Assembly: GCF_042453785.1 (NCBI RefSeq)
Contig: NC_091674.1
Span: forward strand, 8,982,001 to 9,046,000
DNA from: Malus domestica
Lineage: Eukaryota > Streptophyta > Magnoliopsida > Rosales > Rosaceae
Direction of reading: 5' to 3'
Length of the DNA stretch: 64,000 nt
Shown here: one piece after another, positions 34,377 through 46,255 of the stretch
Layout: each line of letters opens with the position of its first letter
How positions within the stretch are numbered: the stretch's first letter is position 1
The notes under the pieces: model-generated
The model's input: only the letters and a program-made list of their open reading frames with translations
Told to the model about the DNA's origin: nothing
Database searches by the model: none
Program-made: the position numbers and the translations under genes

Positions 34377-35010
34377 CTAGAAGTTTGTTTTTAAAGTGTT
34401 ATTTGAGCAAATAACAGTTCTAGCACTTTAGGAATTAGCACCCTTATAGATATTGATCGCAAACACTTTGATTAAAAGTTTAGCAGAGCTACAACAAGGA
34501 AAAATTATTAATAGTAATATACTCAAAACACAAAAGCTATTGACTGACACAAAAACGCTGTGCATTCTAATATTTAAGGTTTCCTCGCCAGTGTGACTTA
34601 ATTAATCGGATTATAAACTGTAGCATTCACCCCCAACAACATCAAAACAAGAATACCAATATAAAAACCCACCAAGTACACATATACAGCTTCTTTTTAA
34701 TACTTTGCCAAGTTTAGAGCCCTTTGTTTCTGAAATGATACAGAGAAACTATATGTCAATAATTCCCTGCAAGGCTGCCCTTACCCTTAAAAGATTCAAA
34801 ACAAAATCGTAGCTTATGCTAGAGAACCCAATAGTTTCTACTATATAACCCACTACACCAAACAATACAAACTAAATGCAACAGAGGCATCAATAAAACT
34901 AAGCACATAAGAGTGAAGCAGGCAAATTGAATGAAGAAATATACCTCGTTAATGGATGGAAGACAGTGAGAGGGTTTCGGGGGGAGGGAGGAAAAAGGGG
35001 CGGTGAGGGA
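34377..35010 (-). promoter_or_regulatory. SEN54 5' UTR intron, leader exon and TATA
   Basis: Upstream of the ATG a minus-strand acceptor (ttctag, AG at 34378-34377) and a donor (cgag|gtatat, GT at 34944-34943) suggest a 5' UTR intron of about 568 bp. The leader exon would run from about 35010 to 34945. A TATA-like string (tttatatatc, minus) lies at about 35037-35046, giving a start near 35010. Inferred from sites only. Confidence 0.5.
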
Positions 35011-35051
35011 GGAAGAGATAAGCTCGGGTCGGAAGAGGATATATAAACGCC

Positions 35052-35066
35052 GGGGGGGGGGGGGGG
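35052..35066. repeat. G15 homopolymer in the SEN54 promoter
   Basis: Fifteen consecutive G on the plus strand followed by ggtgggcggggg; a G-rich block immediately upstream of the TATA-like element, potentially quadruplex-forming. Confidence 0.85.
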
Positions 35067-35639
35067 TGGTGGGCGGGGGAAGAGACTGAAAAAGGTGGGG
35101 TGGAGGAAGACACTGCGCGGGGGCGAGGCGGAGGAAGAGTTGGTTAAGGGGGAACAAAAAAAGGTTTGTTTTCTAATTTTCTTTTTCATTTGGCTAATAC
35201 CTTCTCATACAAGCCTTTAAAGGAAGGGATTTCATTTTCTTCGAAAAAAATGAGATTAGTTGTGAGATTAATTTCACTTTGAACTTCAGCGATTTGAACA
35301 ATTTATTTTGAAATCCTTGATTCATAGATCATTTATGCAAAAATTCAATTCAATCCGAAATTATATGCACATTTAATTGCCACGATAAAATTTCAAAGTT
35401 TCTTAGAACATAATATTGATCGATTTTTTTGAACTCAAATAAATTCATCAAATATTTCTGATTTGGCTAGTATTTTGCAAGAATGATTTATAAGGTGCTA
35501 ATTGAAAAAATAGATGGTTTAGATCATTGAAATTCGATGTGTCGTTGCATTCGGTTACTCCACTCAAACCTCTTCAAATTTATTTCGTCTTACCAGTTCT
35601 CATTTCTATCTTTTCATTATTATTATTTTGTACAAATGA

Positions 35640-35760
35640 TAGGATAATTATGTTATACTTCAGAAACAGGAATTCGAACAAGGGACCTCAAGTACAAGAG
35701 CAAATACTCTTAACCAATTACGCTATAAGCCACCTGCTCGATTTTTTTCATTTGTCTAAT
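35640..35760 (-). mobile_element. Possible tRNA-like SINE fragment
   Basis: Plus-strand ggaattcgaacaagggacct followed by caagagcaaatactcttaac and acgctataagccacctg has the reversed B-box and body pattern of tRNA-related SINEs. Weak call, boundaries approximate. Confidence 0.4.
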
Positions 35761-35948
35761 TGTTATTTATTACACTATATTTGGCTTTTAGTGTTATTAC
35801 CAAGCAATTTGCTAACCGTATTCTTATTGAAAATCCATTTTGGTCGTTCAAACCCATTAAATTCCACAATCCGCGGGACCAAGAAAATGGAGGTGTCTCT
35901 ACCCTTTTTCTAAATTGTGTTGAATTTACGATGCATTGTGGTAGGAAA

Positions 35949-36222
35949 TAGGGTTGTTTGATAATTATTTTCTTTTTCAATTTTTTGTTTTTGGTTCTCA
36001 GTTTTCACTTTTTGAAATTGAAATATCCATTTGAGTTTTCAGGTTTCAAAAAATAAAAATTTAAACAAAAAGTGAAAATTTAAGACCAAATTTTAAACAT
36101 GAAGTTTTCATTTTTTTGAAAAAAAAAAACTAAAAATTTAAAAAATAGCTACCAAACAAGATTTCAGTTGTAAAAAAAAAAACAAAAACTGAAAACGAAA
36201 TGATTATCACGCGGCCCCTTAG
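35949..36222. mobile_element. MITE-like inverted repeat, about 270 bp
   Basis: Left gggttgtttgataattattt and right gaaatgattatcacgcggccc are imperfect inverses, with internal pairing (tttgtttttggttctcagtt against aaaacaaaaactgaaaac). Located between NUP93 and SEN54. Confidence 0.55.
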
Positions 36223-36649
36223 AGGCTTATTTAGGGAGGCAAATAGAGATGCTCCACGGGAATAATATTTAACCTGTGAGAAAAGTGAACATGAAGCGAA
36301 GTAGATTAAAATTAAGATTAGGATTAATTATTCAAATCCTTCGATGAAGCGGAAATGGATCACTACAAATTCACTTTTTTCTAGAAACATATCAACACCT
36401 TTTTCATATTACAGAAGATCTAAAGTTCCACACATTAGCTATAAAAATGGGAATGAGGGTGATATTGGTGCTCAAATTACACACAAGAAATCCGATCGCA
36501 ACTCAGTTCAGCTTGCCAGGTTGAATACAAAACAGAGGACGCCGCTAAAATCGAATTAACTCGGTCATCGAAGTAGTATTGCTACTTTAGATTGTCTTCT
36601 CCAATTGGTAAAACAATCATGCATCTTCATCTCTTGTGCTTCATCTGCT

Positions 36650-39600
36650 TCACAAGCTCCGGGCAACTCTCTCATACAAATCACGAGGCCAGTTCCTATT
36701 GGAATTATTTGCAATGAAGCTAGCAATCTGCAAAAACCAAATGACGTGATTAATCATGAAACAGAATGATACATATCTAAACATGATATCACTAAAATCA
36801 AGCTTCTAATCCATCAACTTTATGAGCATCCGAAGTTACGCCTCAACCTTAACCATTAAACGGAGAACTCAACCATCTTACCAAAATGGAAAACAGGCAT
36901 AGATAAGGATATCTGAAAAGGGTCTTTTGAGAACCATATATATATAAAGCAATGAACACGAAACTATTTTTGAAAGAATACCTTAGCCCTCAAGGCACGA
37001 AGCGATCCATCAGAATCCACCATGTTGTCCAGACAAGTGAGAGCAACCTTCAAGAGGTCTGGAACACAGGCTTGGACATGCGGAGATAAATTCTGGAAGA
37101 CATCGGTGGTAGCATCTGGTGTCCCGGGAACTAATGGAAGAAATTGAAGCCTGGCAACCTCCCTTAAAGCATCAGCGTAACAGCCTCCTCTTGCCAACTT
37201 ATGGATTGACAGTACGGCCTCAAGTTGTCTTAAAACAATGTACTGCTCAGAAACACTTTCCCTCTCTTGAGGACTGCACATTACACTCAAATGACTCTCG
37301 AGTAAGAAAAATTGCATAAAGAGAAAGATCATCAGAAATCATCCGAAAAGAGTAAGTACGGCATGAGTTGAAAATCCATCCAAAAGTACAATTTCCAAAT
37401 GTATATTCTTTACAAAATAAACGCAACCCCTTGTATACACTTTGGGCTCGTTTGAGAGGATTTTCTTGGGTAGGACTATTCACTATATTGAAGGCATTTT
37501 AAAGGAAGAAATGGATGTCAAATTCCTTGTTTTGTCCACGTTGAAGGTTACTCATGAAGAGATATCTCTACTAATAGTCTAATACCCACAAAAATGGTAG
37601 GATTAAAAGGACAACTATTCTTCAAGAGTAACCTTCAACTTGGACAAAATAAGGAATTTTTCATTCATTTCTTCGTTTAAGATACCTTTAATATAGTGAA
37701 TAGTTGTATCCAAGTCAATCCTCTCTATCAAATGAGGCCTTCATGTTCTGGAAGATGTTATACAATCTACAAGAAACACTCCAAATTTAAACTAGTTAAA
37801 TAATTAATTAATGATTACTGAAAAAAACAAAGGCTCTAAGTATTTTTTCCAATAATAGATGAATAATTGCATACCATATGAGTATGCCAGAGAAAACATG
37901 CTTATTTCATTCATATTTACATGGTTATCGAAATTAGGTTTACATATCCGAATAGTTTAACAGCAAAGACCAGACCAACTCCAAGTGAATAATTTTTATT
38001 ACCAGTATCCATCAAAATTAGCACCAGTATAAACAGAAACATTATTCAACCTAACTGAAGTTCAGGATAAATATAAAATGTGAGTATTGAAATGACCTGA
38101 TATCAGGAAAATATTTGTGCATTTCCAAGATCTCATTTCCAGAGTGAATGAGGCCAGCAGTTCGACTATCACCATCCAATCTACCACGTGAAAGGGCACA
38201 AATTGCTTCAGAGAGGCACTTGTTAATAGTATCCAATGCCATCGAGAATGCTCCTATTCGTTTCTGAATTTCTATAGACTGGATGGACAGAATAGAGGGG
38301 GAGAACACAAGATCAAGAAAAGAGCAAAATTAATCAAAGCATCAGTATTTTTTTTTTTTTTTTTGATAAGAAAGAAACAGCATATCAAAGAAGGAAAGAC
38401 TAATATCCAGAAAAAAATTATAAACATTTGAAGATGGCAGAATTAAGATTAAAATCAATTATCCAAATTTGTGGCTAAAAGAATCCACCCCCAAGTAGTA
38501 CTAGCCCCTATTCTGATGGAAAAGGGTTGTACTCACCACCAAGGACAAAAAAGGGAATTGAATAACAAGTAATAATTAATTTCCATTTGAAACTAGTAAA
38601 ACAGCATCTAAACTGGAACAGGACGAAGAAATTTAAATAAAAACATAAATTAGTTAAACAGGAAAGAGGATTAGTACTACTTGCAACTTCTCCGTACAAA
38701 ACTTGCAAATTAAAAGCATGGACGGAAAGAAATATCACCTTTTCATACAACCCAGCTTCTTGACATTGGTGTGCAGCTTCAAGAAGAAATTGTTGCCTTG
38801 CTTTTGCATCAGTCAAAAATCGACCCAAATCACCTTCTTCTCCGGCACCTCTTGAACCAAGTAATAAATAGATCCCACCATCCCGCAACAACAGCTCTGT
38901 AAGGAGCTGCTTCAGCATCAAATTTCTCTGCCTTTGCTGATCAACGTTACCTCTTCCAGACCATGACAATTCCCCACCACCAACCGCAGCAGCAGCTTGT
39001 GCATAATATTCTAATGCCATTGATAGATTACCAAGACGTAAATACACAGATCCATACTGCCTGATTATGTTTGATGCCTCTGCGTAAGCATCCATCACGC
39101 CCATTTTCTGTCCAGCACCAGCACCTTCAGAAAGGACCCCATGATCTGCTAGCACAATTGATATGTGGGCAGTATCAATGTTATATCCCTCATCTCCAGT
39201 TTCTTTAAACAAGTATAGCACACCTGGTATCAATTGGATGCTTAAAAGCAAAACGTATGGGTACACAAGGGGGTCCTTTCCATTTTTTGTATAATATGAC
39301 GGGTCAAATTTATTTAAGTAAATCTGCAAATCATCCAATGTGTATGGTACCAAGCTCTCATTCATAACAATGGGGGCACCTCCACCAGGGCAATCTCTTA
39401 CAGCTGACAATTTGAACCACAAGAAATCCTCTATAGTGTTGAAAAGCGTTGGTAGATCTCTTAGTAGACGGTCGATTTGCTTACGAGAACCAGATACTAG
39501 AGCATATAATAACAACTTTTTCTTGTCATATGCAGCTCGGCCCACACGATCAACCATTCTTAACATTTTTTCACATTCTTCTGACGCAGAAGCTGCAATG

Positions 39601-42600
39601 GCCGCAGGCACCATACCCCCAGTATTAATCCACTCCGTAAGCTGTAGAAAAATGAAGTATGACTAAGGCTGCATTTGCTATAAAATTATATGCATATGCA
39701 AAAATCTTTACCAGAGGAGCAAACTGGTGTGAAGCACGAGATGACAGAGCAACAGATCTTGCTTCATCGTAATACCCAGTTCTCAAGCAAAAGTAGAGCT
39801 GCCACATATAATAAAATTTAGTGAAAATCAGCTTCTTTGGATAAAAAGAACAATGAATATTTCACAAAAAGAAAATTCGGGAGGGAGCAAAGAAAGCAGT
39901 TAAATATTTTATTGCAGATTCTTTTTTCTGCTTTCAAATCACTATTCCTTTTACAATCTAACAGGGAATGAAGAGACCCAAAGATACATTTCAAATCTTT
40001 GCGCCTTCTCCAAATTATTAAAACAACTATTTCAATTGAAAGGTAAAAAGATAGTAAAAGACCTTAACAGTATCAAGAACAAATAGAAGGCAAACAACAA
40101 CAAACAAAGGAGACGCTGCTATAAGATAGAATGAATACTCCCGTCAGTGCAAGATAGCAGGACCAAAAGGTCAAAAATTCCTGTAAGATTCTTCATCCCA
40201 TATACATATAGCTAACATTTTAGCTGCATTGAAGACAAGGGCAATGAGAAGACTCTGACATAAGATTTAAATCAAATGCATACTGCTAAAGTTCATTATA
40301 AGCATTTGATTTTCAACATGCACTTATTCTTTGTCACACAATAAAGTGATCAAATGACATACCTACAATTTGATCTAAGGGATGATTGGGATTTATGAAA
40401 TGTGTACATACAACTTGTAAGCTGACTATGTTAGTTATATTGGAGTACGATTTCATAATTAAGGTCGAGGTAAACAAGAATGGGAATTGTAAGAAATGTA
40501 GAAGATAAAAACTGAAGACCTGCTGCCAAGTGGTATCAACAGGAGGCTGCCTACGAGCATCGCCTGCATCAAAATCTAGAACTCCATAATCTCTTAAACG
40601 AATCTGCAGAAACAAACAAACACTGAATCGCAAGATGAAGATCCTAAAGGATAACAAAGCGTGTAAAAACATGCAAGATCTCAAAGATTAAAGAAAAATA
40701 TGATTACAAACCCGAAGAAAGGCACGGATTCTTTGTAAATTTCCAACAACTCCTCCCAGGGCAGCCTGAAATTGGATCAAGAGGTGACCATGAATTATGA
40801 TTGTTATGATGAAAAGTGAAATGTCTTACAAACAATGGAAAGGAAGAAAAGTTGCTGCAGAAGTATAACTGTAACGATAAAATTTATAAATTAGAAAGTC
40901 CATGAAAGTAACCGATAGGTTGAAAGACCAAAGGGATAGCATGTAAGGATTGGGACCAAACATAAAAAAACGCATCTAAAAAATCTTTTTAACAATTAAC
41001 ATACAGAAGAAAGAAAAAAAAATAAAAAAAATAAAAAAATAAAAAAAAGACAAATTAGTACCTGCACCGGATGACTTTGAATTGTATCCATGATGTATTT
41101 TTCATGCCCCCATTCTAGGTGGCGCCTTGCCCCAATAACTAATGACATCCTTTTTGAAACGCCACGCGGTAGGGTTATATCTTCACCCATCAACGTCTGT
41201 CAACATAATGAGAATCAGATTGTCAACCGTTGATTATCTAATGTAGCTGTAGAGACCTCCAAAAAAAGCACATGCTAACATAAAGCAGTTTAAAAGAGCA
41301 CATGTCTACAAGTATACCTGAAGAAGGTGCCATATCTTCTGCATGTTAACTGATTTTCCACCAGATCCATCAAGGCCTAAACTCTCATAAGCACCCCTGA
41401 AAGCTGTGGCGGGCTAATGAAAAAAAATAAATTAACAGCAACCATTAATAGAAAATCTCATTATTCCCTAACATCACACTCATCAAATAAAATTTGTAAA
41501 AGGCCAAAACCACCAAACTGAAGGGGGAATTCATTCAAGTATGCATACTCTGGCAGTTGGAATAATAAGAACTGTTAGGTTGACAGCATATTGAGTTGCA
41601 TTATAGTTTAATAATTCGAAGCAGCCTCTTGGGCATTTATCAAACAATGGAGCATGAAATAATTCACTTGAGCTCATAATTTCAGATTCCTCGCAATATG
41701 AAACAAAAAGAATTATACCTTAAAAAATAAAAACTTACCTTATACGGTAATCCGCGCTGCCTTGCATTATTCAGACTTTTTACAACTTCAGCATAGACAG
41801 AGGCTTTCTTGTCACGGATGGGCTTGCTTTCTAAATGTACAAGCTCCATGCTAGACGGATAAGATGAAACTTGAGGGCTAGAAGTTATGGATGCTATTTG
41901 ACCAGAATGGCTACCACTGCTGCTAGTATAAGTCATGTTGGTCCTGGGTAATGTCGAAATCTGGCTTAAGCTTTGAAGGAAATCACGTTTTTCCTTTTGC
42001 CAATCCTCCTGACAAATATCAAATTCCGCCATTACCAACTTTGAACGCAGAACGAGCATAAATGATCATAAGACTGTTTAAAACACTTTCATGCCAATTC
42101 CTTTCCTTCTCTATAAGTAACTATTTTTTGTCAAAACTAAGGCAACAGGATCTTTAAACTAAAGCAACTTGCAATCATTCATTATTTCGTCGAACAATAA
42201 CTAAAAACCAACAGAAAGAGGGAATTTAAAATGCTTCTCCAAGGATATCAGAGCATATACAGGCATGAGAGCGGCCATACATAAAAATAAATAAATAAAA
42301 ACTAGTAAAATTTTAAACAAGGGAAACCCAGTAAATATGATATTGCAAAAATCCATTGGAGTACACTAACCTCCAAAACTTTTAACATGTAATCATTAAA
42401 ACTTCTAAGGTTATCCTTCTGAGCTTCTTGAAGAGCTGAGACCATTGCCATTTGATGGACCTAATGAGGAAAAAATTGTATACACTATGGTTAAGGAATC
42501 ACTATCAATCTCTGGAAATCAGAACAAGTACACCTCAGAAAAGTGAAATAAAGCATTTTAAGGCATGAAAAGAAAACAAACTGGTGTGACCATATTATAT

Positions 42601-45600
42601 AGATCTTGCTCATACACCAATTAAAATTAAACGCACATCTCTAACAGCATTATACAGTACCCAAAAGAAGGAAAATTATTGATCAAATTTTCGAGCTGCA
42701 CTTGGACAGCACAATAAATAAATAGTAACTCATGCATTTAGCCATAAAAAAAGAAAATTAGCATACCCAAAGACAATGCCATAAAGAAAGAAATTAAGAA
42801 AACGAAAAATAACAAAACATAAATTTGTCTCAATTATAGGGGGAGGCAAATATAATGTATCCCAAAGACAAATATTCAAAAACGAAACACAAGCATGTCT
42901 TCTTGGAAAGTAAATAAAACAAATGTACATACAATTTTACTTTAAAGAATGAAAACATAATTAGATAAAATATAAAACTCAGCTAAATGATCCAACATTC
43001 AGTTTATCTATAGTTCATTAAAAGATAACTCAAAGGAGGAATTGCAGACAAGACAGCAAAAGTAAAAGAAGGTATTTTGGCTCAATCCCTCGATACTTTA
43101 GAGGGTGCATTATCATTGATTTAAATAGTGTACAATGACTTGATTTACAAGTATAATTAATCTACAAAGAATACATAAAGGGAATGTTTTAATAAAACAG
43201 GGAAATCTGGAAATCATGATGAAACAGGAAACAATCCCAAGAGATCAGGAATGTATCATCCTTTATTCATTACTAATTTAATAACAAAACCTGAGCAAGA
43301 TGTCATATCCAGTCCATATGCAAGGACGCAAAACAATAATTAACAAGCGACAAGCATTATCAATAGTTCTATATGTTGCAGCTCCATCTTGTAATACCGA
43401 CATTAAAAGCCAAATTTTCTTAAAGAAAATCTTGCTAAATAAATGCATGTTTCCAATGTCTAATACATTAGTTCCATCATGTTATCCCACAAAATTTAAG
43501 GCGTGTATCAAGTAAAACCATCTTTCAGAATATCAGGGAGGACCCAATGTTACAGTAGTGAAAGAAACATACGGTAATCTAATCAGATCATTAGTAAAAA
43601 GTTATAGAGTTAAATCTACCTGCTGCAGATACTCTTCAACATTTGTTGCTTCAGACGGAAAAACATCTTCAAATGTTGTCTTTGAATGAAGAAAAGGAAA
43701 ACCACCGAAATAAATTAGTAAACATGGTAAGGAATGAGTAAAAGTAGTTTAGAATCTAAAAAATTGTGATACAATTATTCTTTGGAGGTGTAAGCCCAGA
43801 AAAAAGAAGTGAACATGTAGCAGGAGTTCTAAGCAGCCATTGACTTCACCTAAGAAAATAACTCAAAGCAAGTACAGTTACATTTGAACTAAGAACTCCT
43901 TGAATAAGTTGACCTGAGAATTAAGGAAAACATGGCTTACAAATAAGTTGAAATATTGGCCTTAGACAAAATTTGCATCTTTTGTGTTAGCATAAAAGGA
44001 GATCCTTCTCAATGCTAATTCTACTTTTACATAAGTCTACTCATTAGCTTTCTCTTACAAACACGGAAATGCCTTGAGATCATGGAACGAAGTTTAAAAT
44101 GTAGCACCAAATTGATTCATCAAATAATTTTGTATGGTTAACAATTTTTAAGCAAAATTGCAATGAGGCATATTTCTACATAAAGTAGAATGTATAGGTC
44201 ATGTTACCTTCAATTCAAAGGACTTAAGGTCACGTGCAAGCTGCTCTGCATTTAGTCCCTCACATGCAAGAAGCCTGTAATAAACGAATACGATATAGTT
44301 GAACACATCTACTAGCTAAAAATTAAGCACAGAACAAAACTTGATAAATACCCTCAACCTTACCTGCAATAAGTAAAGTGATTTGGGAAAAAAAGAGATT
44401 TATCAACATAAATAAAGTGAATCTGAGAAATACGATATATTTTGAGACAAATCATTCTACTACCTTGTGGCAGCAACGGATTGTTGAGGAGCCTCATTTC
44501 GTAGAGTTTTCGCCTTGAGTTTCTTTGATAATGTTTCTAACTGATCTAAATTCCTCTGAAACAGATAAATATATGAATTCAGAATCCATAAAAACTAGAT
44601 ACCTGGATCCATAGAAAGTATATCTCCTTTTCATCTTATTGTTATACTATATACGGGAAAATTTAACTTTTGTGTTCAGGATCATACCCTGATACTTTGT
44701 TTTTCTAAGATTGTGAACAAGAGAGGGGAGTGAGAGAGGGAGGGTTGAACATGGCCGCTGTTTTTGGGCATAAATGAGTGGTTCTTTGTGTCCTCTCAGA
44801 CAAATGAATTCTTTTATTAATTTAACAAAACAAACAATGTGAGACTCAAAGATAAAATTCAAAAGAGTTGAAGTCCCAATTATTGCTTTCCCTAGGGTTT
44901 TCAGCTGCCTAATGAGCATAAACAAACAATAGAAACGATTTACCTAAAATTTTCATTATAAATTTGTTGAATTGGCTAAATTAAAAAAGAAGGGATTTTT
45001 AAGAGATTCTAAAACTCAAATTTTCTCAGTATTTTTCAGCAATAAAACAAGATAAGAACCTCGGCATTTATATCCTGCTAGTTTTCTTCCCCTTACAAAT
45101 GTTTCAGCAATGAAAAGAAAGTGAATAAAAGAACATCTCAATCAAATAGACATTCTTACATCTTCTGTCAATGAATACCACAAGATTTTTATTCAGTGTC
45201 TTGTCCTACATTTTCTCGGATACCAAACAAAGCATTGATGACATTATGTGAGGTGAAGAACAAAAGCATAAGTGCACTACAGGTGCTAATGCTATCATCT
45301 TTTGCATATATTTTGATTTTCTCAGAATAAAAAGAAACTGGATGACCGAACATCTCAATTAAATAGTCATTCTCACATCTAGAGATATCAAACACAAAAG
45401 GAAAAGAAACAGGTATAGGGTTTTGATACGAAATCTTATTAGACATTATATCGGCAACCAGCATAAGTGCATTCCAGTTTGCGGAACAGCAATAATTTGA
45501 ACCTTATTAATATAGTAATAGAACTTCATTTGAGTTCTTCTTAATCAAATAGCACATAAGTGCATTCGCAGCGAGCCTTTATAATCAGAACAGGCTGAAG

Positions 45601-46025
45601 AATAACCGTATGCTCAAATTTGAGTAATGAACCATCCAAAATATAAATTTTTCGAAGCTCCCAATAACGAAAAATCAAACACAATAAAATGAACTCTCTC
45701 TTTCTTTACCCGAATTTTCTTGGAAACCAAACACTGCAATTGCAGGAATACAGCAAAAATCTGAACAGTGGATTGACAATGCTTAAGCGGGTTAACTACT
45801 TCCTCAATTGTTAGCGAAAAACCCTAACACTAGAAGTTTCCCACAGAGTAGTCAAACTCACTTGGTTTTCTCGGTAACCAAACAAACAGAAAGCAAACAG
45901 AGACAAAATGGGAGGAGCTGAACCTGTAGCGGAGGGAACTGAGCGGAAGGCGCCGCTTGTTCGAGAAGCTTGGTGGAGGAGTGGAGCAGATGGGTCCAGC
46001 TACTCATGTTTTGCTCCGTCGCCAT
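36650..46025 (-). CDS. NUP93A: Nuclear pore complex protein NUP93 (Nic96 family)
   Basis: Scaffold nucleoporin of the inner ring of the nuclear pore. Fifteen coding exons, minus strand: 45924-46025, 44464-44555, 44208-44274, 43620-43679, 42371-42460, 41739-42008, 41318-41413, 41062-41196, 40712-40765, 40520-40603, 39712-39798, 38739-39641, 38097-38278, 36982-37273, 36650-36727. Total 2592 nt, 863 aa, close to the roughly 860 aa of the plant orthologue as I recall it, with every junction in phase. It starts M-A-T-E-Q-N-M-S-S-W, has an N-terminal helical part, a low-complexity Ser-rich linker near residues 160-185, and the long alpha-helical Nic96 domain from about residue 200; exon 12 alone encodes 301 residues. 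It ends R-D-L-Y-E-R-V-A-R-S-L. No breaks seen. Divergent with the MAM33 gene. Confidence 0.95.
37443..37739. mobile_element. 297-bp MITE in a NUP93 intron
   Basis: gggctcgtttgagaggatt at the left and its imperfect inverse ending caaatgaggcc at the right; inner arms also pair (gactattcactatattgaag against tttaatatagtgaatagttg). Lies in the intron between coding exons 13 and 14 (37274-38096). Confidence 0.75.
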
Positions 46026-46255
46026 GGCTTTCTCCAAGAGAGGGAAAGGGGTTTAAGACCTTTTTCAAAGCCCTAACGCAATTTAAACGGCAACTGTAAA
46101 AACTGCAGAGAAAAGCTATCGAAATTTGTTACCGTACGGTGTCGTTTTTGGGGGGGGGGGGGGGGGGTGAACCCACGGTGTCGTTTTGGGGTTTAAACAA
46201 ATATATAAGGTTCAAGCGTCCCCCGGGGCGGAAAGAGAGGGACGGAGGGTGGAGA
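46026..46255. promoter_or_regulatory. Divergent promoter of NUP93 and MAM33
   Basis: Only 230 bp separate the two start codons. It contains two copies of acggtgtcgtttt (46136 and 46175) on either side of an 18-G run (46150-46167), and atatataa at 46201-46208, about 50 bp before the MAM33 ATG. No TATA is evident on the NUP93 side. Both genes must use this interval, or their 5' UTRs overlap it. Confidence 0.7.
46150..46167. repeat. G18 homopolymer
   Basis: Eighteen consecutive G between the two copies of acggtgtcgtttt in the divergent promoter. Confidence 0.85.

Noticed and set aside
34819..35189. Proline-rich minus frames near the SEN54 promoter
   Set aside because: Their Pro runs come from the G/C homopolymer; they overlap the inferred leader and intron of SEN54.
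38508..38738. Extension of the large NUP93 frame beyond 38739
   Set aside because: The open frame runs into the intron; the donor at 38738-38737 and exon 13 at 38278 restore the conserved NUP93 continuation.
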